49,643 nt of DNA from Betaproteobacteria bacterium (GTDB lineage Bacteria; Pseudomonadota; Gammaproteobacteria; Burkholderiales; SG8-39). The notes under the pieces were generated by a model, which saw only the letters and a program-made list of their open reading frames with translations, searched no databases and was not told where the DNA came from. Shown in pieces: positions 33,485 to 43,033 of the stretch (positions within the stretch are counted from its first letter, which is position 1; every line of letters begins with the position of its first letter). The position numbers and the translations under genes are program-made. The stretch covers positions 1 through 49,643 of the forward strand of contig SCTY01000014.1 of NCBI GenBank assembly GCA_004297625.1, read 5' to 3'.

Positions 33485-34836
33485 CTCACGATGAAGACGC
33501 TGCGCTCGCGCACGGCGATCGCATGATCGTCGACGGCGCGCACCTGGAACTCGATCTTGTGGGTGCCCGGCTCGACCTCGTCGCGCTCGACGCGCACCCT
33601 CACCGGCACCATGCGGCTCGCGGCCGGATCCACGGTGACGCGCCTGTCGCCTTCGATCTTGATGTCCTCCAGGCCGCGCACGCGGATCTCGTACTCGCGC
33701 TGCTGCTCGGTGGTGTTCATGATCTGCAGCCGGTAGACGTTCTCGACCTCATCGCCCACCTCTCGCGCGATCGCCGCGCGGTCGCGGATCACGTCCACCT
33801 TGAGCGGCACGCGCAGGTACAGGCTCGCTGCCGCGGCCGCGGTGATCGCGAGCAGGATGGCCGAGTACACCAGCACGCGCGGCCGCAGAACGCGCGTCTT
33901 CTTCCCCTCCATCGCGTGGGTGGTCGAGTAGCGGATGAGCCCGCGCGGGCGCGCGAGCCGGTCCATCACCTGGTCGCAGCCGTCGATGCACGCCGCGCAG
34001 CCGATGCATTCGTACTGCAGGCCGTCGCGGATGTCGATGCCGGTCGGGCAGGCCTGCACGCAGATGCCGCAATCGACGCAATCGCCCGCGCCCTTGCTGC
34101 CCGCCTTGCCGCGCGGCTCCCCGCGCGCGCGGTCGTAAGTGATGATGAGCGTGTCCTTGTCGAACATCGCGCTCTGGAAGCGCGCGTAGGGGCACATGTA
34201 CTTGCACACCTGCTCGCGCATCCAGCCGGCGTTGCCGTAGGTGGCAAAGCCGTAGAAGAGCACCCAGAAGCCCTCCCAGGGACCGAACGACAGCGTCAGC
34301 GCCTCGCTCCACAATTCCTTGATGGGGGTGAAGTAACCGACGAAGGTGAATCCGGTCCAGAGCGACAAGGCGATCCAGGCCCCGTGCTTCGCTCCCTTGA
34401 GAAACAACTTCTTGGGTGAGAACCCCTGCTTGTCCAGCCTGATGCGCGCATTGCGGTCGCCCTCGATGACGCGCTCGATCCACATGAAGATCTCGGTGTA
34501 GACCGTCTGCGGGCAGGCGAACCCGCACCACAGGCGCCCGGCCGCGGCGGTGAACAGGAACAGCGCGAGCGCCGAGATGACGAGCAGGACCGTGAGGTAG
34601 ACGATGTCCTGCGGCCAGAACACCAGGCCGAGGATGAAGAACTTGCGGTTCGCGATGTCGAAGAGCACCGCCTGGCGGCCGTTCCAGGTGAGCCACGGCC
34701 CGCCGTAGTACACGATCTGCGTGATCCAGACGAGCGCCCAGCGCCAGCCGGCGAACCGGCCGTGCACCGCGCGGGGATAGATCTTGCGCCGAACCTCGTA
34801 GAGCGAAAGCTCTGCGAGGTTCAAGTCCTCCTTCAT
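33481..34836 (-). CDS. ccoG: Cytochrome c oxidase accessory protein CcoG
   Basis: The 451-residue membrane protein has about five transmembrane helices, an LWCGFACPQTVYTEIF motif (about 92-107), CKYMCPYARFQ (about 205-215), a cluster CVDCGICVQACP (about 250-261) and CIGCAACIDGC (about 273-283), suiting two [4Fe-4S] clusters, then a C-terminal Ig-like periplasmic domain. CcoG reduces Cu(II) for oxidase copper centres. ATG 34836 overlaps the ccoP stop, so the much longer open frame up to 35739 is a shadow of ccoP. Confidence 0.93.
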   Translation of the reverse strand: MKEDLNLAELSLYEVRRKIYPRAVHGRFAGWRWALVWITQIVYYGGPWLTWNGRQAVLFDIANRKFFILGLVFWPQDIVYLTVLLVISALALFLFTAAAGRLWCGFACPQTVYTEIFMWIERVIEGDRNARIRLDKQGFSPKKLFLKGAKHGAWIALSLWTGFTFVGYFTPIKELWSEALTLSFGPWEGFWVLFYGFATYGNAGWMREQVCKYMCPYARFQSAMFDKDTLIITYDRARGEPRGKAGSKGAGDCVDCGICVQACPTGIDIRDGLQYECIGCAACIDGCDQVMDRLARPRGLIRYSTTHAMEGKKTRVLRPRVLVYSAILLAITAAAAASLYLRVPLKVDVIRDRAAIAREVGDEVENVYRLQIMNTTEQQREYEIRVRGLEDIKIEGDRRVTVDPAASRMVPVRVRVERDEVEPGTHKIEFQVRAVDDHAIAVRERSVFIVR

Positions 34837-35732
34837 CTTGCCTGCGAGAGCGACAGCACGTAGGCCGTCAGCAGATGGATCTTCGCTTCCGTGAGCACGC
34901 CCTTGTGGGCCGGCATCTGGCCGTTGCGGCCGCGCGTGACGGTCTCGATGATCGTCGACTCGCTCGAGCCGTAGAGCCACGTGGCATCCGCGAGGTTCGG
35001 CGCGCCCATCGCCGGATTGCCCTTGCCCTCGGAGCCGTGGCAGGCGATGCAGTTCGCCTTGAACAGCGCCTCGCCGCGCGCCCGGCGGATCGAGTCGTTC
35101 GTCAGGCCGGAGAGCGACCGCACGTAATGCGCGGCGTCCTTCACGCCCTGCTCGCCGAGCACGGCGCCCCACGGCGGCATCGCTGCGGTGCGGCCCCCGG
35201 TGATGGTCTGCTCGACGGTCTTCGCGTCGCCGCCCCACTGCCAGTCTTGATCCGTCAGGTTGGGGAAGCCGCGCGAGCCCGCGCCGTCGGAGGCGTGGCA
35301 TTGCGCGCAGGTATTGAGGAAGAGCTTCTGCCCTACGGCGAGCGCCTCGGGATTCTTGATCAGCGTCTGGACGTCCGCTGCGGCGAACCTGTCGTAGATC
35401 GGCCCGTAGCGCTTGGCGGCGAGCTCGCGCTCGCTTTCGAGCTGGGTGATCTGCGACCAGCCGAGCAAGCCGCTCCAGCTGCCCAGGCCGGGGTAGAGCA
35501 CGAGGTAGCCGAGGCCGAACACCACCGTGATGTAGAAAAGCCAGGACCACCAGCGCGGCAGCGGGTTGTTGTATTCCCTGAGATCCTCGTCCCAGACGTG
35601 CCCGGTGGTGTCGGCCGGCCCGGGTTTTCTGCGAACGCTCTGCGACTTGAGCACCACCGCGCACGCGACGATCGACACCACCGTGATCACGGCGATGTAG
35701 ACGTCCCAGAATCCGGAAGTGAACTGGCTCAT
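34833..35732 (-). CDS. ccoP: cbb3 oxidase dihaem subunit CcoP
   Basis: The 299-residue subunit has two N-terminal transmembrane helices (about 10-28 and 62-83) and two cytochrome c domains with CAQCH (about 143-147) and CIACH (about 227-231). It passes electrons to CcoO/CcoN in cytochrome cbb3 oxidase. It overlaps ccoQ and ccoG by 4 bp each. Confidence 0.96.
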   Translation of the reverse strand: MSQFTSGFWDVYIAVITVVSIVACAVVLKSQSVRRKPGPADTTGHVWDEDLREYNNPLPRWWSWLFYITVVFGLGYLVLYPGLGSWSGLLGWSQITQLESERELAAKRYGPIYDRFAAADVQTLIKNPEALAVGQKLFLNTCAQCHASDGAGSRGFPNLTDQDWQWGGDAKTVEQTITGGRTAAMPPWGAVLGEQGVKDAAHYVRSLSGLTNDSIRRARGEALFKANCIACHGSEGKGNPAMGAPNLADATWLYGSSESTIIETVTRGRNGQMPAHKGVLTEAKIHLLTAYVLSLSQAR

Positions 35733-35872
35733 GCGTCATCCTCTTCGAGGATGCTCATCGCCTGCAGCTCGAGGCTGCGCCTGCGCGCAGGCAGGTAGGC
35801 CCACCAGACGATGCCGAGAAACGCCGCAAACAAGAACACCGTTACGAAGCTGTGGATGAGATCGACGTCCAT
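35729..35872 (-). CDS. ccoQ: cbb3 oxidase small subunit CcoQ
   Basis: The 47-residue frame encodes MDVDLIHSFVTVFLF at the start, a single transmembrane helix with GIVWWAYLPARR, and ends ILEEDDA. That is the CcoQ pattern. It overlaps ccoP by 4 bp (ATGA at 35732-35729) and starts at ATG 35872 just beside the ccoO stop. Confidence 0.9.
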   Translation of the reverse strand: MDVDLIHSFVTVFLFAAFLGIVWWAYLPARRRSLELQAMSILEEDDA

Positions 35873-36487
35873 TCAGTTTGACCTCTTCAGTTCAATTCCA
35901 AGTCCCTGAAGGTAGGCAATGAGCGCCTCGAGCTCGGTCTTGCCCTGCAGCTCGGCGGGCGCCTTCTTCACGTCCTCGTCCGAGTACGGCACGCCCAGGC
36001 GGCGCAGCGCGGTGAGCTTGGCTTGGATGTCCTCGGCGTTGGCCGGCGTCTTGGCGAGCCACGGATACGCCGGCATGTTGGACTCGGGCACCACATCGCG
36101 CGGGTTATTCAGGTGCACGCGATGCCATTCGTCGGAATAGCGGGCGCCGACGCGGTGCAGGTCCGGACCGGTGCGCTTGGAGCCCCACTGGAACGGGCGG
36201 TCGTAGACGAACTCGCCGGCGACGGAGTACGGCCCGTAGCGCTCCACCTCGGCGCGGAAGGGCCGCACCATCTGCGAGTGGCAGTTGTAGCAGCCTTCGC
36301 GGATGTAGATGTCGCGGCCGGTGAGGCGCAGCGGGCTATAGGGCTTGAGGCCCGCGACCGGCTCGGTCACCGACTTCTGGAACGACAGCGGCACGATCTC
36401 CACCAGCCCGCCGACGACGATCACCAGGATGATGAGGATGATGAGCAGCGCCTGGTTGCGCTCGATGAGGTCGTGGGTGAGCTTCAT
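35873..36487 (-). CDS. ccoO: cbb3 oxidase monohaem subunit CcoO
   Basis: The 204-residue subunit has one N-terminal transmembrane helix (about 13-35) and one cytochrome c site CYNCH (about 69-73) with QMVRPFRAE next to it, as usual for CcoO. It donates electrons to CcoN. ATG 36487 overlaps the ccoN stop, so the longer frame to 36727 is rejected. Confidence 0.96.
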   Translation of the reverse strand: MKLTHDLIERNQALLIILIILVIVVGGLVEIVPLSFQKSVTEPVAGLKPYSPLRLTGRDIYIREGCYNCHSQMVRPFRAEVERYGPYSVAGEFVYDRPFQWGSKRTGPDLHRVGARYSDEWHRVHLNNPRDVVPESNMPAYPWLAKTPANAEDIQAKLTALRRLGVPYSDEDVKKAPAELQGKTELEALIAYLQGLGIELKRSN

Positions 36488-37917
36488 GCGTGCGCCGGCG
36501 CCGCCGCCGGTTCCGGAATACGGGCCTCTTGCGGCTTCGAGGTCGAGATGGTCTTCGTCACGTTCCAGGCCATGATCACCATGCCGGCGAGGAACAGCAG
36601 GCCACCCAGCAGGCGGATGGCGTAGAACGGATACGTGGCCTTCACGCTTTCGACGAAGGTATAGGTGAGCGTGCCGTCCTCGCTCACCGCGCGCCACATC
36701 AGGCCCTGCATCACGCCGGCGATCCACATCGCCGCGATGTAGAGCACGACGCCGATGGTGGCGATCCAGAAGTGCGCGTTGATCGCGGGCACGCTGTACA
36801 TCTGGGTGCGGCCGAAGAGGCGCGGCACCATGTAATAGAGCGATCCCATGGTGATGAACGCGACCCAGCCGAGCGCGCCGCTATGGACGTGGCCGATGGT
36901 CCAGTCCGTGTAGTGCGACAGCGCGTTCACCGTCTTGATGGACATCATCGGCCCCTCGAAGGTCGACATGCCGTAGAACGACAGCGATACGATGAGGAAC
37001 TTGAGGATCGCGTCCTCGCGCAGCTTCTGCCATGCGCCCGAAAGCGTCATGATGCCGTTGATCATTCCGCCCCACGAAGGCGCGAGCAGGATGAGCGAGA
37101 ACACCATGCCGATCGACTGCGTCCATTCGGGGAGCGCGGTGTAGTGCAGATGGTGCGGGCCGGCCCACATGTAGGTGAAGATGAGCGCCCAGAAGTGCAC
37201 CACCGAGAGGCGGTAGGAGTAGATCGGGCGGCCGGCCTGCTTCGGGACGTAGTAGTACATCATCCCGAGGAACCCCGCGGTGAGGAAAAAGCCGACCGCG
37301 TTGTGGCCGTACCACCACTGCACCATCGCGTCCTGCGCGCCGGCGAACGCGGAATACGACTTCCAGAACGTGGCCGGCATCGCGGCGCTGTTCACGATGT
37401 GCAGCAGCGCGATCGCGAGGATGTAGGCGCCGAAGAACCAGTTGGCGACGTAGATATGCTGGACTTTTCTTTTATATAAAGTCCCGAAAAACACCACCGC
37501 GTACGCGATCCACACCACCGCGATCAGGATGTCGATCGGCCACTCGAGCTCGGCGTATTCCTTGGAAGTGGTGATGCCGAGCGGCAGCGTGATCGCTGCA
37601 AGCACGATCACCGCCTGCCAGCCCCAGAACGTGAACGCCGCCAGGCCGTCGCTGAAAAGGCGGGCGTGCGAGGTTCGCTGCACGACGTAGTACGAAGTGG
37701 CGAAAAGCGCGCTGCCGCCGAAGGCGAAGATGACGGCGTTGGTGTGCAGCGGGCGCAGCCGCCCGTAGGAAAGCCACGGGATGTCGAAGTTGAGCGCCGG
37801 CCAGATGAGCTCGGCGGCGATGTACACGCCGACCAGCATCCCGACGACCCCCCAGATCACCGTGGCAATGGTGAATTGCCGTACGACCTTGTAGTTGTAG
37901 GTGGCTTCCGCCTGCAT
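36484..37917 (-). CDS. ccoN: cbb3 oxidase catalytic subunit CcoN
   Basis: The 477-residue haem-copper oxidase subunit I has about twelve transmembrane helices. It shows haem and copper ligand segments such as [18 protein letters not shown] (about 53-70), [20 protein letters not shown] (about 206-225), [14 protein letters not shown] (about 255-268) and [12 protein letters not shown] (about 340-351). It reduces oxygen at high affinity and pumps protons. It is the first gene of the cco operon; ATG 37917 follows AGAGGTCAGAGCCC, and the FNR box centre is 58.5 bp upstream. Confidence 0.97.
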   Translation of the reverse strand: MQAEATYNYKVVRQFTIATVIWGVVGMLVGVYIAAELIWPALNFDIPWLSYGRLRPLHTNAVIFAFGGSALFATSYYVVQRTSHARLFSDGLAAFTFWGWQAVIVLAAITLPLGITTSKEYAELEWPIDILIAVVWIAYAVVFFGTLYKRKVQHIYVANWFFGAYILAIALLHIVNSAAMPATFWKSYSAFAGAQDAMVQWWYGHNAVGFFLTAGFLGMMYYYVPKQAGRPIYSYRLSVVHFWALIFTYMWAGPHHLHYTALPEWTQSIGMVFSLILLAPSWGGMINGIMTLSGAWQKLREDAILKFLIVSLSFYGMSTFEGPMMSIKTVNALSHYTDWTIGHVHSGALGWVAFITMGSLYYMVPRLFGRTQMYSVPAINAHFWIATIGVVLYIAAMWIAGVMQGLMWRAVSEDGTLTYTFVESVKATYPFYAIRLLGGLLFLAGMVIMAWNVTKTISTSKPQEARIPEPAAAPAHA

Positions 37918-37968
37918 GGGCTCTGACCTCTGGAAGCCTCGATGTTATGGACCGGGCTGCGGCGACTT

Positions 37969-37982
37969 TTGACCTTAATCAA
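37969..37982. promoter_or_regulatory. FNR-type box of the cco operon
   Basis: TTGACCTTAATCAA has a -10-like TAACAT (37947-37942) on the minus strand at the 28.5-bp spacing, giving a start near 37934 and a leader of about 17 nt before ccoN. The plus-strand side lacks a good -10. Confidence 0.85.
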
Positions 37983-38042
37983 ATGCCTGAAGAACTAATC
38001 CGGCAGCGCTGCCGCGTCGCAATCGGACGCTACGCTCGCGGG

Positions 38043-38174
38043 ATGTACGTGGCCGTGCAACCGCTCGTCGCGCTGATCGCCGGGGTGCTCATCCTGGCGA
38101 TGCCGCGGCTCCTTAACTACATCGTCGCGCTGTACCTCATCCTCATCGGTATCCTGGGCCTCGTGAAGTTCTAG
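38043..38174 (+). CDS. Small membrane protein (DUF3096-like)
   Basis: The 43-residue protein is almost entirely hydrophobic: VQPLVALIAGVLILAMPRLLNYIVALYLILIGILGL, two short helices with a MPRLLNY turn. This is the DUF3096 pattern. ATG 38043 is preferred to the upstream ATG at 37983, which touches the FNR box. Its stop overlaps the convergent alcohol dehydrogenase gene by 4 bp. The function is unknown. Confidence 0.65.
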   Translation: MYVAVQPLVALIAGVLILAMPRLLNYIVALYLILIGILGLVKF

Positions 38175-39127
38175 GGAACCAGCACCGCGGCGCCGTTCAG
38201 CTTTCCTTCGCGCAAGTCGGAGAGCGCCTGGTTCGCGTTTATGAGCTCATAACGCGTGACTTCCGTGCGCAGCGGAATCTTCGCGGCTACGCGCATGAAG
38301 GCTTCGCCGTCGGCGCGGGTGAGGTTCGCCACCGATTCGACGCGCCGCTCGCCCCACAGGATCGAATAGCGAAACGACGGGATGTCGCTCATATGGATGC
38401 CGCCGCAGATGACGCGGCCGCCTTTCTTGATGCTTTTCAAGGCACAAACGACAAGCGAGCCGACGGGAGCGAAGATGATCGCCGCATCGAGCGGCTCGGG
38501 CGGCGCTTGCGTCGAGTCGCCCGCCCAGCGCGCGCCGCATTCGCGCGCGAACTTCTTGCCTGCTTCGTCGCCGGGGCGCGTAAAGGCGAGCACCGTGCGG
38601 CCTTCGGCGCTCGCCACCTGCGCCAGGATGTGCGCCGCTGCGCCGAAACCGTACAGACCGAGCGTTTTCGCGTCCTCGGTTCTTGCGTAACAGCGATAAC
38701 CGATCAGCCCGGCGCAAAGCAGCGGCGCCGCCTCGGCATCGCCGTAGCGCTCGGGAATCGGAAGGCAGAAGCGCTCGTCGGCGAGCGTGTATTCGGCGTA
38801 GCCGCCGTCGAGATGGCAGCCGGTGAAGCGGGCGTTTTCGCAAAGGTTCTCGCGGCCGCTCGTGCAGTATTCGCAGGCGCCGCAGGTCCAGCCAAGCCAG
38901 GGAATGCCGATGCGCTGTCCGCTACCGACGATCGTCCCGACGACTTCGTGGCCGGGCGTCACCGGATAGCGGCAGGCCGGCAATTCGCCGTCCACGAGAT
39001 GCAGATCGGTACGGCATACGCCGCACGCGTGCACCTTGACGAGCACCTGCCCGGGCCCGGGCCTGGGGCGATCGAGCACCTCGAGACGCAGTCCGGAGCC
39101 GGGGCCATGCGAGCGCATCGCCTTCAT
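38171..39127 (-). CDS. Zinc-dependent alcohol dehydrogenase
   Basis: The 318-residue protein is of the medium-chain dehydrogenase family: zinc ligands in ACGVCRTD (about 34-41, Cys) and GHE (about 58-60), structural-zinc cysteines in CGACEYCTSGRENLC (about 81-95), and a nucleotide-binding GLYGFGAAAHILAQVA (about 155-170). It likely interconverts alcohols and aldehydes with NAD(H), a fermentative role. It overlaps ccoS by ATGA and shares the FNR-controlled ccoI transcript, in line with anaerobic use. Confidence 0.88.
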   Translation of the reverse strand: MKAMRSHGPGSGLRLEVLDRPRPGPGQVLVKVHACGVCRTDLHLVDGELPACRYPVTPGHEVVGTIVGSGQRIGIPWLGWTCGACEYCTSGRENLCENARFTGCHLDGGYAEYTLADERFCLPIPERYGDAEAAPLLCAGLIGYRCYARTEDAKTLGLYGFGAAAHILAQVASAEGRTVLAFTRPGDEAGKKFARECGARWAGDSTQAPPEPLDAAIIFAPVGSLVVCALKSIKKGGRVICGGIHMSDIPSFRYSILWGERRVESVANLTRADGEAFMRVAAKIPLRTEVTRYELINANQALSDLREGKLNGAAVLVP

Positions 39128-39297
39128 CGGGAATCGGGGTCCGTCCCCGATTTCGGGCGGTCGTCGTCGGCGAGGATGTCGTGCGCCGGGCGCTCGAGAT
39201 CGTCGAACTGGCCCGAGCGCAGGGCGTGCCAGAACGCCCAGCCGATCACGAATACGAGGGCGACGGAGAGCGGAACGAGGAGGTAAAGGCTTTCCAT
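39124..39297 (-). CDS. ccoS: cbb3 oxidase maturation protein CcoS
   Basis: The 57-residue protein starts MESLYLLVPLSVALVFVIG, one transmembrane helix, followed by ALRSGQFDDLERPAHDIL, the CcoS signature. Its start lies inside the ccoI end. The last residues (GTDPDSR) are encoded by the palindrome 39132-39152 and extend past the usual CcoS end. CcoS is needed for haem and copper insertion into CcoN. Confidence 0.88.
   Translation of the reverse strand: MESLYLLVPLSVALVFVIGWAFWHALRSGQFDDLERPAHDILADDDRPKSGTDPDSR
39132..39152. repeat. Short palindrome at the ccoS 3' end
   Basis: AATCGGGG and CCCCGATT surround the loop TCCGT. It resembles other GGGTC/GACCC-type palindromes in this window and supplies the final codons of ccoS just before the adh start. 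Confidence 0.55.
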
Positions 39298-41585
39298 GTG
39301 GGCTTGGAGCCGAGCGGGCGCAGCGCGTTCAGCAGAACGGTCAGCGAGCTCGCGCCCATGGCGAGCGCGGCCTGCCACGGACCGATCCAGCCGAGCGCCG
39401 CAAGCGGCAGGGCCAGCGCATTGTAGGCGAGCGCCCATCCCAGGTTCTGCCGCACGAGCCGCATCGCCCTGCGCGCAACTTCCAACGTGCCGAGCAGCGC
39501 GGCGAGCGAGCTGCCGGTGAGCACCACGTCGGCGTGAAGCTGCGCGGCGTCCGCGCCGCTGCCCATGGCGAAGGAGGCGTCCGCGCGCGCGAGCACCGGC
39601 GCGTCATTCAGGCCGTCGCCCACCATGACGACCACGCGGCCGGCGTGCTGCAGCCGCGCCACATATTCGAACTTGTCCTGCGGCGTCATGCCGGCGGCGA
39701 AGCGCTCGATGCCGGCGCGGCGCGCGACCGCGGCTACCGCCGCAGGCGCATCGCCGCTCGCGAGGTGCACCTCGATATTCCTGGCGGCAAGCGTCGCCAC
39801 GAGCTCCCTCGCCTCGGGGCGCAGCTCGTCGTGCAGCTCGAACACCGCGAGCCATCCGGTTTCATCGGCGAGAAACACCCTCGTATGGAAATCGGCCGCC
39901 CGCAGGCTGCCCGGCGGCGCCGCATCGCACAGTTGCCGGCAGAACGCCTCGGTGCCGATGCGCGCCACCCGGTGCTCGACCTTGCCCTCGATGCCCTGCG
40001 CCGGCTCGTGGCGGGGGGCTTCGACGATCGACGCGTCGCCGCGCGGAAAAGCGCGCGCGATGGGATGGCGGCTGGTCGCCTCGAGCGCCGCGGCAAGCCT
40101 CAGGCACGAATAGGCGTCGAGCCGCCCGACGGCGAGCACTTCGCCGAGGGCAAGCCGGCCGGTGGTGAGCGTTCCGGTCTTGTCGAGCACGACGTCATCC
40201 GCGCGGTCCAGCGCTTCGAGCGCCCGCGCGCGCGTGAGCAGCGCGCCGCGCTCGAGCAGTGCCGCTCCAGCGCGCGTCAGCACGGCCGGCGCGGCGAGCG
40301 CGAGCGCGCAAGGACAGGCGACCACGAGGACCGCGACCGCGATCCACGGATCGGAGAAATACAAGCCGGCGGCTGCGGCCGTGAAGAGGATTGCCCAGGT
40401 AAGGCGGCGCGCGATCGCGTCGGCGGCATCGACGAGCCGCGGCCGGGACGCGACCGCGCGTTCGACGAGCCGGGCGATGCCGGCGGCGCGCGTGCCCGCG
40501 CCGCTGCGCGTGACGCGCATGACGAGCGGCTGCTCGAGATTCACCGAGCCGGCGATAAGCTCGTCGCCTTCCCCCTTGGCGATCGGGCGCGATTCGCCGG
40601 TGAGCAGCGACTCGTCGGCGCTCGAGCGTCCGGCAACGACCACGCCGTCAGCGGGCACCTGCTGCCCCGGAGGGATGTTGATCTGAGTCCCGGGTTCCAG
40701 TCTTCTGGAAGACCCCAAGCGCAATAGCGGATCGAGCGCGCGCGCGGCGCGCCGGCGCGCCGCGCCCTCCAGGTAGCGCGCGCCGAGAAGCAGGAAAGCG
40801 AGCATGCTGATCGAGTCGAAATACACTGCGCCGCCGCCGGAAACGGTGGCCCACGCGCTTGCCGCAAAGCCAAAGGCAAGCCCGAGCGCGATCGGCGTGT
40901 CGAGGCCGATGCGGCGCTGGCGCAGCTCCTGGCGCGCGCCCGAAAAGAACGGCCCGCAGGCGAAAAAGAGCACCGGCGCGGTGACGACCAAGCTCGCCCA
41001 GCGCAGCAGCGCTTCGGCATCGGCGGTGAGCGCGCCATCGCCGATGTAAGCAGGAAGCGCGTACATCATGACTTGCATGGCGCCGAAGGCGGCAACGAAC
41101 AGGCGCCAAAGCGCCGAGCGCCGCTCGCGGCGCTCGAGCTCGTCCTGGCGCCGCGGCTCGTAAGGCAGCGCGTCGTAGCCGACCGCACGCACCGCCCCGA
41201 TGATTCCCGAAAGCTGCGCGCGCGCCGGGTCCCAGGCGACCTGCGCGCGCTGGGTCGTGTAATTGACGTCGGCGCGCGTCACGCCCGGTACGCGGCGCAG
41301 GGTCTGCTCGACGAGCCACAGGCACGCCGCGCAGCGCACGCGGTCGACGATGAGGGCGGCGTCGCTGCCCTCGCAAACAAATTCTTCCTTATCGACGCGA
41401 GATTCGACCGGCGCAGGCGCCGGTGCCGAGCGGGTTTGGTAATAGCTTTCGAGGCCCGCGTCGACGATCGTGCGCGCGACCGCCTCGCAGCCGGCGCAGC
41501 ACAGCTCGCGCGCCGCTCCGAGGGCGACGACGGAGTACCTGCCCGGCTCGACGACCGGCAGGCCGCAATGGAAACAGGAGCTCAA
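39246..41585 (-). CDS. ccoI: Copper-type P1B ATPase CcoI/FixI
   Basis: The 779-residue pump has an N-terminal CFHCG/CCAGC pair, a heavy-metal domain with RCAAC (about 82-86), membrane motif CPCAL (about 412-416), phosphorylation site DKTGTLTTG (about 459-467) and GDGLNDAPVLA (about 658-668). CcoI exports or delivers copper for cbb3 oxidase assembly. The start is TTG 41585 with no Shine-Dalgarno, 43.5 bp from the FNR box centre, near the predicted transcript start. It precedes ccoS and adh. Confidence 0.93.
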   Translation of the reverse strand: MSSCFHCGLPVVEPGRYSVVALGAARELCCAGCEAVARTIVDAGLESYYQTRSAPAPAPVESRVDKEEFVCEGSDAALIVDRVRCAACLWLVEQTLRRVPGVTRADVNYTTQRAQVAWDPARAQLSGIIGAVRAVGYDALPYEPRRQDELERRERRSALWRLFVAAFGAMQVMMYALPAYIGDGALTADAEALLRWASLVVTAPVLFFACGPFFSGARQELRQRRIGLDTPIALGLAFGFAASAWATVSGGGAVYFDSISMLAFLLLGARYLEGAARRRAARALDPLLRLGSSRRLEPGTQINIPPGQQVPADGVVVAGRSSADESLLTGESRPIAKGEGDELIAGSVNLEQPLVMRVTRSGAGTRAAGIARLVERAVASRPRLVDAADAIARRLTWAILFTAAAAGLYFSDPWIAVAVLVVACPCALALAAPAVLTRAGAALLERGALLTRARALEALDRADDVVLDKTGTLTTGRLALGEVLAVGRLDAYSCLRLAAALEATSRHPIARAFPRGDASIVEAPRHEPAQGIEGKVEHRVARIGTEAFCRQLCDAAPPGSLRAADFHTRVFLADETGWLAVFELHDELRPEARELVATLAARNIEVHLASGDAPAAVAAVARRAGIERFAAGMTPQDKFEYVARLQHAGRVVVMVGDGLNDAPVLARADASFAMGSGADAAQLHADVVLTGSSLAALLGTLEVARRAMRLVRQNLGWALAYNALALPLAALGWIGPWQAALAMGASSLTVLLNALRPLGSKPTWKAFTSSFRSPSPSYS

Positions 41586-41621
41586 GCGCGCGTCAGCCTA
41601 GCCGCGGCGGCGGAAAGGTTT

Positions 41622-41635
41622 TTGACCTGTGTCAA
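41622..41635. promoter_or_regulatory. FNR-type box between ccoI and the cbpA-like gene
   Basis: TTGACCTGTGTCAA lies in the 89-bp divergent gap. A -10-like TAGGCT (41600-41595) toward ccoI is at 28.5 bp. Toward the cbpA-like gene the better hexamer is TCTAAT at 41664-41669, seven bases farther, with the ATG at the predicted start. Confidence 0.8.
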
Positions 41636-41674
41636 GGCTTTAAGGGCGGTTTTTCCACCCCCATCTAATCGCCC

Positions 41675-42589
41675 ATGAAATACAAGGATTACTACAAGGT
41701 CCTGGGCGTCGAGCGCGGCGCGAGCGAGGACGTCATCAAGAAGGCGTACCGCAAGCTCGCGCGCAAGTACCACCCGGACGTCTCCAAGGAGCCGAATGCA
41801 AAGGAAAAATTCCAGGAGGTGTCCGAGGCCTACGAGACGCTGCGCGACAAGGAGAAGCGCGCCGCCTACGACAGTCTGGGCAGCGGCTTCCGCCCAGGCC
41901 AGGATTTCCGGCCGCCGCCCGACTGGTTCGAGCGCTTCGGCGCCGGCCGCGGCGAGGATCTGGGCGGCGTGGACCTCTCGGACCTCTTCGAATCGCTCGG
42001 CGCCTTTGGCCGCGCGACCGGCTTCGGGCGCGCGCGGCGCGGCGGCAGCATGGCCTTCCCGGGCGAGGACTACGAGGTGCCTGTACGGCTCACGCTCGAG
42101 GAAGCGTACCGCGGCGCGGAGCGGCAGGTGCAGTTCGACGGCCGCAGCTTTACCGCACGCATCCCCCGGGGCGCGAGCGACGGCCAGCGGCTCCGGCTGC
42201 GCGGCAAGGGCGGCCCTGGAATGAACGGCGGCCCGCCGGGCGACCTTTATCTGCAGATCAGCCTCACGCCGCACCCGCTCTACCGGGTGAGCGGTCACGA
42301 CCTGAATCTCGAAGTGCCGCTTGCCCCGTGGGAGGCTGCGCTTGGCGCGCAGGTGGACATCCCGGCGATGGAGGGCCGCGTTACGGTCAAGGTTCCCGCC
42401 GGATCGAAGGCCGGGCAGAAGCTGCGCCTCGCCGGCAAGGGCCTGCCCAAGCCCGGCGGCGGCGCGGGCGACCTGTACGCCGAGCTCACCATCGCGGTGC
42501 CGGCCACGCTCACCGAGCGTGAGAGGAAACTCTACGAGGAGCTGCGCGAGGCGTCGCGCTTCGACCCTCGCGTCAGGTTCCGCGGCTGA
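41675..42589 (+). CDS. cbpA: CbpA-type DnaJ-like cochaperone
   Basis: The 304-residue protein has a J-domain (about 5-68) with the HPD motif in KYHPDVS (about 31-37), a glycine/phenylalanine-rich linker and two C-terminal substrate-binding beta domains, without a zinc finger, the class B (CbpA) layout. It stimulates DnaK to refold proteins. ATG 41675 has no Shine-Dalgarno; the FNR box centre is 46.5 bp upstream. It adds chaperoning to the low-oxygen regulon. Confidence 0.9.
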   Translation: MKYKDYYKVLGVERGASEDVIKKAYRKLARKYHPDVSKEPNAKEKFQEVSEAYETLRDKEKRAAYDSLGSGFRPGQDFRPPPDWFERFGAGRGEDLGGVDLSDLFESLGAFGRATGFGRARRGGSMAFPGEDYEVPVRLTLEEAYRGAERQVQFDGRSFTARIPRGASDGQRLRLRGKGGPGMNGGPPGDLYLQISLTPHPLYRVSGHDLNLEVPLAPWEAALGAQVDIPAMEGRVTVKVPAGSKAGQKLRLAGKGLPKPGGGAGDLYAELTIAVPATLTERERKLYEELREASRFDPRVRFRG

Positions 42590-42640
42590 AGACGGGCATG
42601 CAACTTGCGAAATGAAGCAAACTTGTCAATGAGGGGCGCC

Positions 42641-43033
42641 ATGGCACTTACACCCGAGCAGACCCAGGAGCTGCAGCGCACGGTGGACCAGCGGCACGCC
42701 GCCTTGCTCGCCGAGATCACCCGCGATCTGGACCGGATGCGCGAGGACCGGCAGGCCGACCCCGCCGGCCGGGTGGGCGACCCCGGCGACGAATCCGTGG
42801 CGAGCCTGATTTCCGATCTCGAGCAGGCCGATACGTCGCGCGACATTTCGGAGTTGCGCAGCCTCGAAGCCGCGCGCCAGCGCATTAACGAAGGCCGCTA
42901 CGGGCTGTGCAGCAATTGCGGCCAGGAGATCGGCTACGAGCGGCTGCGCGCCAATCCCGCGGCCGAGCGCTGCATCAGCTGCCAGACGCAGTTCGAGAAG
43001 ACGCACGCCTCGAGCGCCGGCTCCACGCTCTGA
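42641..43033 (+). CDS. DksA/TraR-like zinc-finger protein
   Basis: The 130-residue protein has an N-terminal coiled-coil-like helix pair (about 3-80) and a C-terminal C4 finger CSNC (about 88-91) and CISC (about 109-112), matching DksA/TraR proteins, which bind RNA polymerase to adjust transcription with or without ppGpp. ATG 42641 is preferred, with GAGGGGCGCC before it; ATG 42629 would add four residues. Its TGA stop is the first base group of the palindrome 43031-43101. Confidence 0.85.
   Translation: MALTPEQTQELQRTVDQRHAALLAEITRDLDRMREDRQADPAGRVGDPGDESVASLISDLEQADTSRDISELRSLEAARQRINEGRYGLCSNCGQEIGYERLRANPAAERCISCQTQFEKTHASSAGSTL

Noticed and set aside
33481..35739. One 752-codon frame suggesting a CcoP-CcoG fusion
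   Set aside because: The CcoP protein is in a different frame (34833-35732); the upstream part of this frame is its shadow. CcoG starts at ATG 34836.
37983..38174. Longer start (ATG 37983) for the DUF3096-like protein
   Set aside because: The ATG touches the FNR box and the added residues are not family-like; ATG 38043 gives the normal length.
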